NCBI GenBank assembly: GCA_922989275.2
Contig: OV277867.1
Span: forward strand, 38,864,070 to 38,928,069
Origin: Gari tellinella
Lineage: Eukaryota; Mollusca; Bivalvia; Cardiida; Psammobiidae
DNA: 64,000 nucleotides
Direction: 5' to 3'
Positions 18,540 through 29,814 of the stretch are shown piece after piece; the stretch's first letter is position 1, and the number at the start of each line of letters is the position of its first letter. The notes under the pieces were generated by a model. It worked only from the letters and a program-made list of their open reading frames with translations, was not told where the DNA came from and searched no databases. A program made the translations under genes and the position numbers.

Positions 18540-21253
18540 TATCTGTTCAATGAAGAAATCTTAAAGGACCTAAATTAATTCTCGGGGACTTTAATTTCCC
18601 AAAACTGTTATGGGATGCAGAACACACCCCATCCCTAAAACCAGGGTGTAGCACAAATGCTGTTTATGACAAATTCTTGGAGTTGCTGGATGACCACGGC
18701 CTTACCCAAATGGTAAATGAAAACACAAGACAAGAAAATATTTTGGACCTGTTCCTAGTCTCCAATTTGACCTTCGTTGATCGTGTAGAGATAATACCAG
18801 GCATATCAGATCATGATATTGTTTCTACAACGATCAATGCAAGACCATCAGTCTCAAATCAAACCCCCAGAACTTGTCACTTATACAAAAAGACAAACTG
18901 GACAGCCCTCAAAGAACATGTACAGACTGCTCTTCAAGACACTATACTGCAAGCAGATACTCTTTCAGTTGAGGAACTTTGGTATAAGCTAAAAACCACA
19001 CTAGAAAGTGGCATATCCAAGTATGTCCCCTCCAAAAAAGTTGGTCACAAAAGATCCTTACCATGGGTATCAAAAGAAATAAAAAAACTCATTCACAAGA
19101 GAGATATCCTCTACCAAAAAATTAAAAGGAACAAAACTAATCGTGCAGCTTGGAAAAAATTTAAATGCCTTAAACAGCTGATTAAATCTAAAATTAAGAC
19201 CTCCTATGACCAATACTTAGAAGACATCCTGGACATTGCCACAAATGAAACAGAAGGAAACTTTTCCTCAAAAAAACTTTTCACCCTGTTAAAAAACTCA
19301 AAACAAGATTCTCAGAATGTTTCTCCCCTTAAAGACCAACAGACAGGCACCTTCAAGACAAACTATAAAGAAAAAGCGAACATTTTAAACCGACAATTCC
19401 AGTCAGTATTTTCAAGCACTACTCCTCTATCCCTGAAGCAGACATGCATGCAGAAATTGCAGTTCTTGTACCCACAGCAGTTCAGCAGATACCCACCAAT
19501 GAGTGACATCTCGGTCAATGAATCTGGTGTCTTCACACTCCTATCCAATCTTAAGGCTGATAAAGCAGCAGGCCCAGACCAAATCAGACCAGTGGTATTG
19601 AAAGAGCTTAGGCATGAGATTACTGGTATTGTCACGATCCTGTTTCAGAAATCCCTGTCAACCGGAGAGATTCCATGTGACTGGACCAGGGCTAACGTGT
19701 GTCCAATCTATAAAAAAGGTGACTCCAGTGACCCAGCAAATTACCGTCCTATCTCCTTGACGTGCATTCTTTGTAAGACTCTTGAACATATAGTTGCCTC
19801 TCATCTATCTCATCATCTCACTAATCATAATATCCTCTACGATCTCCAGCATGGATTCAGGCAGAAGCGCTCATGCGAAACCCAGCTTATTGAACTCACT
19901 GACCACCTAATTAACAATATCTCATCTGGACGCCAAACTGATCTCATACTCCTTGATTTCAGCAAGGCGTTCGACAAGGTAAATCATCTTAAACTTCTTT
20001 ATAGTCTTCAAGAATGCGGCGTCTCCTCTCAAGTGTTGAACTGGTCTCGCTCCTTTCTTCTTGGCAGGAGCCAAACAGTTGTATTGGATGGTGATTCCTC
20101 CACTGAAGTCCCTGTCACCTCTGGGGTACCGCAAGGTTCTGTCCTTGGGCCTCTCTTCTTCTTAATCTATATTAACCAACTACCCTCTACTGTTTCTAGG
20201 TCCCAAGTCCGTCTTTTTGCGGATGACACGGCCATCTATCTCACTGTTAACTCTCTATCAGACTGCTCATCCCTACAGCAGGATCTTGACAAGTTGCAGG
20301 AATGGGAAAAGCAGTGGGATATGGAATTTAACCCGTCAAAGTGTCAGGTCCTTCACATCAGTAGAAATAAAAACATCATTAAACATAAATACTTTCTCCA
20401 TGGACAACCTCTTGAACCTGTGTCTGAAGCCAAATACCTAGGATTAAATATCTCTTCAGACCTCAACTTCAATAATCACATCACCAGAATCACCAATAAT
20501 GCAAACAGATCCCTCGGTTACATTAAAAGAAACATCACAACACGTAATGAAAAGGTAAGAGCATTGGCATACAAGTCCCTGGTCCGGCCACAGTTGGAGT
20601 ATGCGTCTTCAGTTTGGTGCCCCTACACAAAAACTGCCATACAAAGGGTAGAAAAGGTCCAGCGCCGCGCAGCCAGATGGGTGCTACACAACTACTCCCC
20701 TCTCTCTAGTGTCTCCGCTATGCAGGAGGGTTTGGGATGGAGGTCCCTAGAACATCGTAGATATGATTGTAGACTGATAATGTTCTTCAAGATTTATTAC
20801 AACCTAGTTGCTGTGCCTCTACCACAATACATACAGACACCCACCAGATTTACAAGGCACATGCACCCTCTAACATTAAGACAAGTTCAAGTAAATTCAG
20901 ACTATCAGAAATACTCGTTTTTCCCCCACAGCATCACTCTCTGGAATCAACTCCCTACTGATATTGCTACCCTTACTGATTTTGATCAGTTTAAAAGGGC
21001 AGTGGTAGGAGTGCAGTATTAGCCTCGTATGCAGTGTTTTTTAACCTCACATTTTTTAAGAACCTTCACTTAACTAATATTTTAATGAACTGATCTTGTT
21101 GAATAGTTGATCCTTTAGATTCACTCTTTCCTGACAACAATTATTGCCAGGTCCTTTTACTCTTTCACTTTACTAACACTCCGACGTGCACTTTTTTCCT
21201 GCCTATAATACTCGCAAGAGGGGTTGGCAGTATCCAGAGATAGATAGATAGAA
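18540..21253 (+). mobile_element. 5'-truncated LINE (CR1/Jockey group)
   Basis: The copy begins inside the endonuclease region and ends with a short repeat tail, GATAGATAGATAGAAG. It lies just upstream of ZCCHC17, facing away from it. Confidence 0.85.
18554..21022 (+). CDS. LINE ORF2 fragment: end of endonuclease plus reverse transcriptase
   Basis: One open frame of 822 codons without a start of its own; the true beginning is lost. It opens in the APE-type endonuclease at ILGDFNFP (18578-18601) and passes GISDHDIV, another endonuclease motif. The reverse transcriptase follows: AAGPDQI, YRPISLTCI, the palm motif LLDFSKAFDKVNH, SGVPQGSVLGPLFF and the catalytic FADD at 20216-20227 (residue about 555). 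The C terminus has the usual HSITLWNQLP. No internal stop or frameshift is visible over 2.4 kb, which suggests a recent insertion. Clade placement is by motif recall. Confidence 0.9.
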   Translation, partial: RNLKGPKLILGDFNFPKLLWDAEHTPSLKPGCSTNAVYDKFLELLDDHGLTQMVNENTRQENILDLFLVSNLTFVDRVEIIPGISDHDIVSTTINARPSVSNQTPRTCHLYKKTNWTALKEHVQTALQDTILQADTLSVEELWYKLKTTLESGISKYVPSKKVGHKRSLPWVSKEIKKLIHKRDILYQKIKRNKTNRAAWKKFKCLKQLIKSKIKTSYDQYLEDILDIATNETEGNFSSKKLFTLLKNSKQDSQNVSPLKDQQTGTFKTNYKEKANILNRQFQSVFSSTTPLSLKQTCMQKLQFLYPQQFSRYPPMSDISVNESGVFTLLSNLKADKAAGPDQIRPVVLKELRHEITGIVTILFQKSLSTGEIPCDWTRANVCPIYKKGDSSDPANYRPISLTCILCKTLEHIVASHLSHHLTNHNILYDLQHGFRQKRSCETQLIELTDHLINNISSGRQTDLILLDFSKAFDKVNHLKLLYSLQECGVSSQVLNWSRSFLLGRSQTVVLDGDSSTEVPVTSGVPQGSVLGPLFFLIYINQLPSTVSRSQVRLFADDTAIYLTVNSLSDCSSLQQDLDKLQEWEKQWDMEFNPSKCQVLHISRNKNIIKHKYFLHGQPLEPVSEAKYLGLNISSDLNFNNHITRITNNANRSLGYIKRNITTRNEKVRALAYKSLVRPQLEYASSVWCPYTKTAIQRVEKVQRRAARWVLHNYSPLSSVSAMQEGLGWRSLEHRRYDCRLIMFFKIYYNLVAVPLPQYIQTPTRFTRHMHPLTLRQVQVNSDYQKYSFFPHSITLWNQLPTDIATLTDFDQFKRAVVGVQY

Positions 21254-22234
21254 GTATTTTTAGCATTACGCTCTTAATTAAGATAAATTATTGCTCAAAC
21301 TACGTCACGCCTTCTGGAATGTGCAGGGACCGGGATTACGAAAGGTCAAACTACGTCACTGATTAGTAAGACTTTGGTAACCGCCCTTATTCCGAAAAGG
21401 CAACTTCCTGTCATCTCACGCTTCAGTTATGCAAATTACATAACAACACGGAGTAATTTTTTTACTCCGTGATAACAACGGATGACAGTAAAAAAATCAT
21501 GTTACGTCAATCGCCTACGTTAATTATATATGTGACCATGAGCTGGGGTGGATTGCCCATTTAAGGATCCAGACTTAGTTAAACGCAAGATAGTTGCGTT
21601 GCTCGGACGTGGCTAGAATGTGCTTACGTTGCTCTGACGTTAAGTCACCTGATTATTCATTCTAGCTCGTACAGACTGTATATAAAGAGTGTGCGCACTC
21701 TGTGAGAGCGGCATAATGGGAGAGTAGAGAGAAAGAGCGGCTTAGTGAGGGCGAATTGTAGAGGGAACTGGCAAGTCGTAGGGATACGTTAAAGCAGAGC
21801 TTGAAGAGATGTAGGGGTGAAGTTAGAAATGCTGGTAGATAGAGACCGTCCCTAGGAACAGTTTTGGAAATAAAAGGTAGAAAAGGTAGAAACGTTTGCC
21901 TTGTTATAAAGCAGATCAATGAACCTGGGTTACACAACGCTAAACTCGGAAAAAGTCACTAAGTTTCAAATTACAAAAAATCTACCTGTGGAACATAATA
22001 TACTAGTTTGAGATATTATATAGCTATTTATTAATTTTACTAGTCACAAAAGTTCAATAAAAATCAACAGTAGACTTTACTTTTTATACCTGATGATTTC
22101 CAGAAATTCAGACAAAATTTTAACGCATACAGCGTTACCTCCCTTGAGTTAACATCAAAATGCCGTAAGCTCTAAATATTACCATAAGTCAAACCTGTAA
22201 CAAGGGCCCATTGAATATGATAGTCTGTAGATCT
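21254..22234. other. Intergenic; possible LTR-like promoter, otherwise unassigned
   Basis: Bases 21448-21475 hold a small hairpin CACGGAGTAA and its inverse. Around 21680 a TATATAAAG box is followed by purine-rich sequence and ends near GGGTTACACA at 21935, which could be a solo LTR. I found no matching second copy or clear target duplication. Confidence 0.3.
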
Positions 22235-22330
22235 TTAAAGACAGGTGACTGCTTAATGCATAACAAAAGTAATGCTTAAAAGCTCCTTTAGGATCTTTGT
22301 GGGGGATTACTTTTGTCATGTGTTTAGCTA
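22235..22330. repeat. Family B core fragment
   Basis: GACAGGTGACTGCTTAATGC pairs with its inverse near 22330. Confidence 0.5.
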
Positions 22331-22499
22331 TCATCTGTCATATAGGCTATGCATCCTCACAATGTTTAGTTTTCACTTGACTATAATCGCATCTGATATT
22401 ATTCATTTGTGACTAAACATAACCTGTTCTTTTTATCACTGTATAATGGACTGACACGTCAATAAAATCGAAAAATACATTTAAAAATGTTTTTTGAAT

Positions 22500-22575
22500 C
22501 GAATGGAACTCGAATCTAGGACTTATGGATTGCTAGTCAATCACTCTACCGACTGAGAAAGGAACACACTGAAAC
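22500..22575 (-). repeat. tRNA-like sequence, probably a SINE head
   Basis: On the minus strand, TCTCAGTCGGTAGAG resembles box A and AGATTCGAGTTCC box B. The putative anticodon loop reads CTAGCAA. The acceptor stem does not pair well and the sequence runs into T-rich DNA. Confidence 0.6.
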
Positions 22576-22716
22576 TTATCAAACAGTTCCTTTTGTAATT
22601 GTCTAGTATAAGCACGTGCAGAAAAAGATCATGTGAAAATCATGAGCATTTCCGGAACTCGAGATGCGAGGTGTCTGCTAGCGAGTCACCTTTATGCAGG
22701 TCACATATTACAAAGC

Positions 22717-22966
22717 GGAGAAGACGTTATTCTTTTAAACGAATCTTTAGAAACGCAAATGCATAAGATCTATACAGGAGCATAGAGTGAGATTTTAAAA
22801 ATGGCTACTTTTAATATTTTTTAAAAGAAAAAAACATGTCTGACGATTTATGTTGTATCGCTTTATGTGTCGCAAACGGTTTTGCTCAGATGATTGGCGG
22901 CATAATTGTTTTAGCTTTTATATCAAAACGTGTTTAATGGGGGAGAATAACTTCTCCACGCTGTAG
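22717..22966. mobile_element. Old family A MITE
   Basis: CGGAGAAGACGTTATTC and GAATAACTTCTCCACGCTG are degenerate ends; the m1 hairpin is barely visible. Confidence 0.6.
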
Positions 22967-23634
22967 AACAAATAAATAGAAAAAATAATAAATAAATAAA
23001 TAATAATTTAGAAAACATTAGCTAGTAGGCTTGTTATTTCTCACTGAAAATCGGATTACTTTTTACGATGGATAATGTGGTTATTTCTACACCTACATTT
23101 CTATATACATTTATTGACACTACTCTTTAAAGATTGATTTCGCCCCACCTCTGAAAGTTAATTTCGCCATTCAAATGACCCTTCCAGTTTATTTTTCTAT
23201 CCCCTTTTTTTTTCTTCATACCAACAATTTACAGATTTGTATTGGAAATACATTGCTCCAAATTAAATCAGGGACGGGTATACAATATTCCTAATTAAAT
23301 GAAGCGGAAACTCAGAGGCAATATTGCAGTATCCTGAATGACGCTCTGTTCTAATTAGACAGGTTGAAAAGTTGATATTTCAATCCCGATAAACCTATTG
23401 ACATTGCCGCAAAGAAATTAAAATCGATTATGTAAATTATTTCCCTGTTCTCAGTTGATATAGAATTGTCTCGTATGACCGTGTTTCTCTACGGCAAGTT
23501 TCTTCATAGGCGATATGATCTCAACGATGTGAATTAAGTCGTTCTTAAATACTGCAAGTTATCAGTAACGCAAAAAGGATTAAAATTTTACCCCTATAAA
23601 AGCGCCTTAATTAGGACGCCCCGCTTCTCCACCA
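22967..23634. other. Intergenic, nothing recognised
   Basis: AT-rich, with a short AAATAAAT run near 22975-23005. Confidence 0.4.
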
Positions 23635-23640
23635 CATGAG

Positions 23641-23982
23641 CAGGGCTGCAATTTTTTCTGGATTTTTCCGAAACCAAGGCTTCGGTTTTTTCTTAATTTC
23701 TCCGGACCTACGGAGTTTTTATCGAAATGTTCGGATTTCTGAACTTACTTTGAAAATTTGGAATTGTAAGCGTTTTTGACTTGAGAAACAATGAACTATT
23801 GATATGTGTGTCAAACAGTTTATACACCCGTTTGCTCTGGATTCAAACTGTTTGCAGAATTATTTTGTAAGTGTTATACATGTAGAGTCTGGCAGCAAAA
23901 GGGTTAAAGGGTACGATTCCTAAAATTGCGCTTGAAAATGAGGAAATCTTAGGATTTTTATGAGCAACTTATGGTAGCCCAA
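23641..23982. mobile_element. Family H MITE, longest copy
   Basis: It starts CAGGGCTGCAATTTT; the right end TGGTAGCCCAA is altered at its last two bases. CATGAG at 23635-23640 and 23983-23988 is an exact 6-bp duplication. A short m1 hairpin lies near 23810-23855. Confidence 0.8.
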
Positions 23983-24075
23983 CATGAGTGAGCATCATAG
24001 CCTACAAACTAATACAATAAGCAACAGAAAGTGCTTACATGGGACTTTCTGCTTTACAAAAATCATATACTTTAA

Positions 24076-24306
24076 ATAACCCTTTACCCAACAACCTGTT
24101 TCTAGTTTTGAAGATAGATGCCCACTTAAAGCAGGTTGAGAGTAAAGCATAATGCCTGCTTTAAGTCATAATCTGCTAGGAAATAGAATATTGTTTATGA
24201 TACATGTTCGTGACTGTTTAAATTGGAATTATTTTCCTCAGCAGGGGGGGGGGGGGGGGGGTCAATTAAAGACGATAAAAGGCGCTTCTATGGAGGAAAG
24301 GGTTAA
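24076..24306. mobile_element. Family C MITE with a run of 18 G
   Basis: AACCCTTTACCC and GAAAGGGTTAA are the ends. The m2 left arm runs straight into the right arm with the loop lost. Bases 24244-24261 are all G, replacing the usual CGGAGGAATAA. Confidence 0.75.
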
Positions 24307-24324
24307 GCGGACACATGTCAATTA

Positions 24325-24505
24325 TAGTAAGAATTTTTTACTCCTTCACCGCCATATTATCGTCTGCTTCAATATTTTTGGCTACAATATCGTTTCAAAG
24401 TTAGATTTAAGGTAGCATGGCTTAAGAAATATCGACACAAGTGTCAAATTCAGTGGATCCTGATGGCGTCTGATCTGGGTCAAAATTGTTTCTAAAGTTG
24501 ACTGC
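24325..24505. repeat. Family G remnant
   Basis: CACCGCCATATTATCGTCTGC and a half m1 module (GATCCTGATGGCGTCTGATC) identify it. Confidence 0.5.
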
Positions 24506-24584
24506 GAGCGACTTCGTTCAGAATTTAATAAATTGTTAACATTTAAAAAAAAAATTACATATATAAGTTATACAGTAACTGTTT

Positions 24585-24697
24585 ACCCAGGGTACGTGAG
24601 GATTTATTCCCGGCTGAGGAAAATCATTATACCCGAGCCGTTAGGCGAGTGTTACATGATTTTACCAACCGGGAATAAATCCTCACGTACCCTGGGG
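24585..24697. repeat. Foldback with conserved GAGCC-GGCGAG loop
   Basis: Arms CCCAGGGTACGTGAGGATTT and its inverse enclose the loop CCCGAGCCGTTAGGCGAGTG. The loop motif recurs in hairpins with unrelated arms at 26601 and 63373. Confidence 0.8.
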
Positions 24698-24964
24698 AAA
24701 ATGTATAACGAATGTATTATACTGCAACGTGTTTACGGTTTAAACCCTTTAAAATAATTATTTCCACCAATTTCGTAAATTTTAATAACGCAACACTAAT
24801 TCCACGTCGGGCAACCCAAAAACCACAATCTTGCTGACGTAACATTATGTTACATGCATTCAGCCATAAAATCAAAGAGAATAATGTTAACAACATTGTT
24901 TGTTATTGCCGTTGTCATGACGTCGTTATGACGTCATCTTCATGACATCATGTGTGCAATGGCG

Positions 24965-25237
24965 TCATGCATGCATTAGCGCATTATCCTCCTTGACATT
25001 ACAGCCAAATGGTCTGTACGTTCTCAGCTTCCAAATCCAATCGGTTTCATAGATCTGTCTTTCAATTCTACTTCCATTAAACATTCTCTTCAAAATGACA
25101 AACCTAACATCTTCACTACTATGTCCTCCGACTCCAAAATGCCTATTAATTGGCTTCTCTCTCTCATGCCTTATATCACTCAAATGTTCTTTCATTCTCT
25201 CTCTGATTTCTCTCTCAGTCTCGCCTACATACACCAT
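24965..25237 (-). pseudogene. Inverted copy of Penelope GIY-YIG domain
   Basis: It encodes MVYVGETEREIRERMKEHL and ends in KEDNALMHA, almost identical to the plus-strand copy at 26128-26399. It has no reverse-transcriptase part of its own. Confidence 0.85.
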
Positions 25238-25247
25238 CCTATCACAT

Positions 25248-26399
25248 GTACATACATGAGGAAATGGGATGAAAAATTAATGGCACACAAAAAAGTGCCA
25301 TTGTTTTATAAACGATTCATAGATGACGGTTTTGGGATTTGGAATGGTACAGTGCAAGAATTAGAAGATTTTACCAAACATGCAAACAGTATCCACCAAA
25401 ATATCAAGATAGAACTTAGATATGGTTTGGATAAAATAGAGTTTTTGGACACTTTAGTGAAGATGGACAATGGTCAGATATAAACAGATCTTTATGTTAA
25501 GCCTACAGATAAACAACTGTACCTTAATAATTCTTCTTGTCATCCTCCCAATACAAAGAAAGGCATAGCGTATGGTTTGGGTTTAAGAATTAAACGTATA
25601 TGTGAAAGAGAGTCAGACTACATTAGGGAAAGAAGTAAACATAAGGGTCAGTTGAGAAGGAGAGGGTATAGCGGTAGGATGATAGAAAGTCAATTAGTAC
25701 GGGTTGATAAGCTTAATAGATCAGATACTCTTCTCAAGAAACAATCAGATAATAGGAAATTGAATAGGGTTCCTTTAGTTTTGACTTATTCAAACCTACT
25801 GCCAAACATACACGACATTGTAAAAAAGCACTCAAAAGTTTTACACAAATCTGAGAGGCTGAAAGATGTATTTCAGGAATTACCAATTGTAGCATTCAGG
25901 CGTGATAAAAATCTCTGTGACACACTGGTACATTCTAAGACTAACCGCACTGTTAAACCTAACAATGTGGTTTGTTCACAAGAATGTGCTACTTGTAGTA
26001 CATTGTATTCTTGAAATGTCAAGTGTTAAAGACACATATGAACAATCAATTTTCAAGGTGTGTACTAATATTAACTGTAGGGAGAGAAATGTCGTGTATG
26101 GAATAAGATGTAGTAAATGTGATAGGATGGTGTATGTAGGCGAGACCGAGAGAGAAATCAGAGAGAGAATGAAAAAACATTTGAGTGATATAAGGCATGA
26201 GAGAGAGAAGCCAATTAATAGGCATTTTGGAGTCGGAGGACATAGTAGTGAAGATGTTAGGTTTGTCATTTTGAAGAGAATGTTTAATGGAAGTAGAATT
26301 GAAAGACAGATCTATGAAACCGATTGGATTTGGAAGCTGAGAACGTACAGACCATTTGGCTGTAATGTCAAGGAGGATAATGCGCTAATGCATGCATGA
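25248..26399 (+). pseudogene. Penelope-like reverse transcriptase and GIY-YIG endonuclease, broken
   Basis: The frame from about 25248 shows the palm motif FYKRFIDDGFGIW and then FLDTLV, typical of Penelope-like reverse transcriptases. An in-frame TAA interrupts it at 25481-25483; reading resumes with TDLYVKPTDKQLYL. A second lesion, a frameshift near 26005, separates the linker (QECATCSTLY) from the GIY-YIG part, where VVYGIRC and MVYVGET carry the nuclease signature. The product would end at 26399. Two lesions and the missing 5' part mean this copy is dead. Confidence 0.85.
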
Positions 26400-26547
26400 C
26401 GAGATTGCACACATGACGTCATGAAGATGACGTCATAACGACGTCATGACAACGGCAATAACAAACAACGTTGTTAACATTATTCTCTTTGATTTTATGG
26501 CTGAATGCATGTAACAAAAATGTGACGTGTGTTTTGACGTGATTTTC

Positions 26548-26576
26548 TTTGAAAAAGGCCCTTAGAGGTCGAAATA
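26548..26576 (+). ncRNA. Possible degenerate hammerhead-ribozyme core
   Basis: GGCC pairs with GGTC around a CTTAGA loop and is followed by GAAAT, the layout of stem II and the GAAA box in hammerheads that Penelope-like elements are known to carry. The CTGATGA box is replaced by TTTGAAA, so activity is doubtful. Confidence 0.3.
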
Positions 26577-26600
26577 TTAGAAAAGAGCAGTATATATAGA

Positions 26601-26744
26601 GGATATTGAATGAGTGTTTTTTCAGTAATGAATTTATTGAACGAGTTGGATAAAAATGATATTTTGCGAGCCTTGGCGAGCAACATATCATTTTTATCCA
26701 ACGAGTTCAATAAATTTATTACTGAAAAAACACGAATTTGATAT
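26601..26744. repeat. Foldback with GAGCC-GGCGAG loop
   Basis: Arms begin GGATATTGAATGAGTG and end CACGAATTTGATATCC; the loop is GCGAGCCTTGGCGAGC. The outer bases and the following TATTTATCACATAA match the element at 63373-63519. Confidence 0.85.
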
Positions 26745-28020
26745 CCTATTTATCACATAAACACCAAACGATACGAAAATCCGAACGGTCTTACTTTCAC
26801 TTTTGCCCTCGGCTCTATGGAAAACGATTCGCCATAGGTGTTATTCGGTTTTATTCATCCGAAGGTAAAAACACCTACCAAGCTAAAATAAAGAAAATCA
26901 ACATCAATGTGTTGCGAAAAGACTTCTCCGATACCATATTAAAATTTTAAATTAATATTTAATTTAAAACTGTTCTTACTGACTAAAATTGATCATTTGA
27001 CGGTTAGAGTCAAGTTTTGTTTTCAAAATAACGTCGTTATAGCAACACGACGTCATTATCATTGTAACGTCTAAATTTGAAAAACTGTCTGAGTCACTGT
27101 TATAACAGAGCTCTACAGAGCATAATTTGCAGCCTGAGTTTGCGGGACTGCTCGGGATAATGTTTTTAGGACACTTGGAAATGTTTTAAAACCCTAGTGG
27201 TGATCTTATTTTGTCTAGATATTCTTAACTGATACAAAGTCGGCGTAGTAATACAGTATTTTGGTGATTCGAAAATTAGTATAAAATATATGCCCAGTGG
27301 GCCATACGATTTTTACGGCCCTCTATATTTTGCACGTTTATGTGATAAATATTAATATTAATTCAATTCCCTATCTGGAATATTGAAAAAATTATTGTAA
27401 CATTATGATACGTCAGAATTTACTTGATGTCGTCATGTGTAGAGCAGTCATTTTTTAACAGCTTACATGTGTCGTTATTAAGCTGAAAATTGTTTGAGAC
27501 CTAAAGACAATACTCTGGATTATATTCAATTTTAATTGTCAGTGACCTCTTTTTTATTGTTTTACTGCTTTCCTTGCATATATGCGATCGAAACGTTAGG
27601 GTAACATAATTCAAGGACCTCTGAGGATAATGCTGCATTGGTTAGACTGAAACACTTTCTGAGTAGCGTTGAGCCACGGCATTATACACTGACATCAGTG
27701 AAGATCTATTATACGGACGTGTGTTGGGCAAGTTATTTATTCAGACGCGAGTCTAGCCTTTCATATACTCATTTTTAGAAATTTAGACCCATTTTTTAAC
27801 CTTATAAACCGAGGTCCGATGTATCAGTGCGTTAAACATTGCATCCAAAAGAACCAGAGAACTCTGTCGATATTAAAAAGGGTAGGTCGAGTCGAGATTT
27901 TCTACATCCGCTCCCGTCTCTCAGGGGCGTCCAATTAGCTCATAGCTGGCAAAAACGGGCGTAAACAAACTAACCTTTTTTTTTCGTGACGGCACTTTTT
28001 CATCGCAGTTCACGTCAATA
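26745..28020. other. Intergenic, nothing recognised
   Basis: AT-rich for 1.3 kb with only short frames and no MITE ends. Confidence 0.4.
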
Positions 28021-28026
28021 AAGACG

Positions 28027-28248
28027 CAGGGCTGCCATAAGTTGGCATGAAAAATCCTAAGATTTCCAAATTTGCATTTTTCAAGTGCGATTTTTCGAAT
28101 CGTACCTTTACCACATAGCCTGTTTCTTGTTTTGTAGACATGTGACTATTTAAAGCAGGCTGAAAGTAAAGCAGAATGCGCTTTAAGTTACCACGTACCA
28201 GAAAAAACCCCGAAGATTTAGGAAAAACCCGGAGAAATGGAAGCCCTG
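28027..28248. mobile_element. Family H MITE with exact 6-bp target duplication
   Basis: CAGGGCTGCCATAAG to GGAAGCCCTG, flanked by AAGACG at 28021-28026 and 28249-28254. An m2 left arm lies at 28150-28190. Confidence 0.9.
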
Positions 28249-28477
28249 AAGACGGGACTGATATTACAAATAACTCAATTTCAAAGACTGTTGCATGTGT
28301 TTTAATTTAAAAACGAAAGTTTAACACTTTTTATTCGTTCCCAATAACATGTTTTTACATGTATATCACAAAATGTTTCTTCGTAGTAAAATTCGTTAAT
28401 ATTTGGCCGAGTAGAGTAGTCGGCCATCTTGTGTGTGACGCAATGAAACACGAGGTGCCTCCCATGGGAAATTTCTT

Positions 28478-28502
28478 TGTACCCTGTCAGCTCACAGGGT
28501 AC
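28478..28502. repeat. Short palindrome shared with 43188-43210
   Basis: TACCCTGTCAGC meets its inverse CTCACAGGGTA. Both copies follow sequence containing CATGGG or ATGTC and lie near a GCCAAT motif. Confidence 0.6.
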
Positions 28503-28557
28503 ATGTACGTAGGTCACGTCTTCGTTCCATCAGCCAATCCAAAGCGAGGAAATTATA

Positions 28558-29655
28558 GGTCGTTTGCAGTTAAAAAAAACACGATAAATCGGAGATAACT
28601 TTAAAATTAGTGGACGTATTTAAATGAAATTTTGCATACACTTATGATATATCTATACCAACTCTGACAAGAAAACTCAGAATTTTTGATAGACTGACTA
28701 AAATCTTTTCTTCTTTGTTTTATATAAATTTTGTGTCGCTGAAAATGGCCATTTACGTGGGTTGTTATTGGCTATTACCTTGATCACGTTTGTTTACATG
28801 GCAGAACTTCACTAGGTAAAATCTCGTGATTGTTGCTTCTGTCTGAAACGTGAATCCCGTGCTGATATTGGATTTTGTAGTTGGTCAAAATTATTTTTGA
28901 GGCCCGATTACATTTTACTCTGCTTAATTCATGAACACTTCATCAGCAAATAAAAAGAAGTGCATTGTTTTTTCAAACTAAAGCTCTATCATTCCTACAT
29001 TATATGTATCAGTGTTCGAGTTGTATTGTTTTACGTTTACGTTACGTGTCGTTTCATTTAAACGACCAAATAAGGTTTTTCAAACTGCTCTGGAAACATT
29101 CTTTTGAAAAAACGTGACAATTGTAAGTTGGTGTAGACAACATTCCACGTATATCGTCTGGAATGAACACGTCTTCTGATATTTATTACATTTAGATTTT
29201 TATGCTTTTAGTTTGATAAAACGTCTGTATGAGTGGCAAATAGTTTGGATCCTAATTAGATCCCGATTGGCTCCGACTTCCGATCAGGATCCAGCATGTT
29301 TGCAAATATGACAGTATGGTCATTTAATACTTTTAACGTACCCCAGTCAGGGCCTCGTTCGGTTAGTTGTAAACTGCTATGGTATGCGACAGCTTAACGG
29401 CGAGGCGTTACCGAGTCGTGCAAAATAGGCTGTTGAATAATTTGAAATCACCCTTCGGAAAACTGTCCTTTAGAAGTGTAAACTCTACATAGAAGTTATG
29501 AATAAAACTTTTTTATTACATAGTGAAAAAAATTGTTCTTTTTTGTCAGAGTTGGTATAGGTATATCATAAATCTATGCAAACTTCCATTTGTCTGCGTT
29601 GTCTTGTTATAAAAATATTTGAAAATTATCGTGTTTTTTTGAACTGCAAACGACC
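28558..29655. mobile_element. Non-autonomous DNA transposon, 1098 bp, long inverted ends
   Basis: It begins GGTCGTTTGCAGTT after TA and ends with the inverse before TA. Similarity between the arms continues for at least 130 bases (ATATCTATACCAACTCTGAC and its inverse at 29548-29571). An m1 hairpin remnant sits at 29235-29305. No transposase frame is seen. Confidence 0.8.
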
Positions 29656-29814
29656 TATACTTTGCAGTAAAATAAGTTATTGTACTTTATTCGTGTTCAG
29701 TTTCGTTTGAACATATTTATGCATATTCTCCAAACAGACATTGCTTTTCTGTTATGAACTGTTAGGTAGTTCTTAAACGTATTTCTGTAAAAAATGACCC
29801 ATTGACACCTTTTA

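Larger units (their letters stand above)
24843..26600 (+). mobile_element. Penelope-like element with inverted arms
   Basis: An inverted partial copy of the 3' end (24850-25247) faces a longer copy (25248-26518), giving arms of about 400 bases. Such inverted arrangements are known in Penelope elements. The longer copy is 5'-truncated within the reverse transcriptase. Confidence 0.85.

Noticed and set aside
21480..21950. Solo LTR with TATA box
   Set aside because: TATATAAAG and a GGTTACACA end are suggestive, but no partner LTR, primer-binding site or clean target duplication is visible.
25248..26399. Intact Penelope reverse transcriptase
   Set aside because: It has an in-frame stop at 25481 and a frameshift near 26005, and lacks its 5' part.
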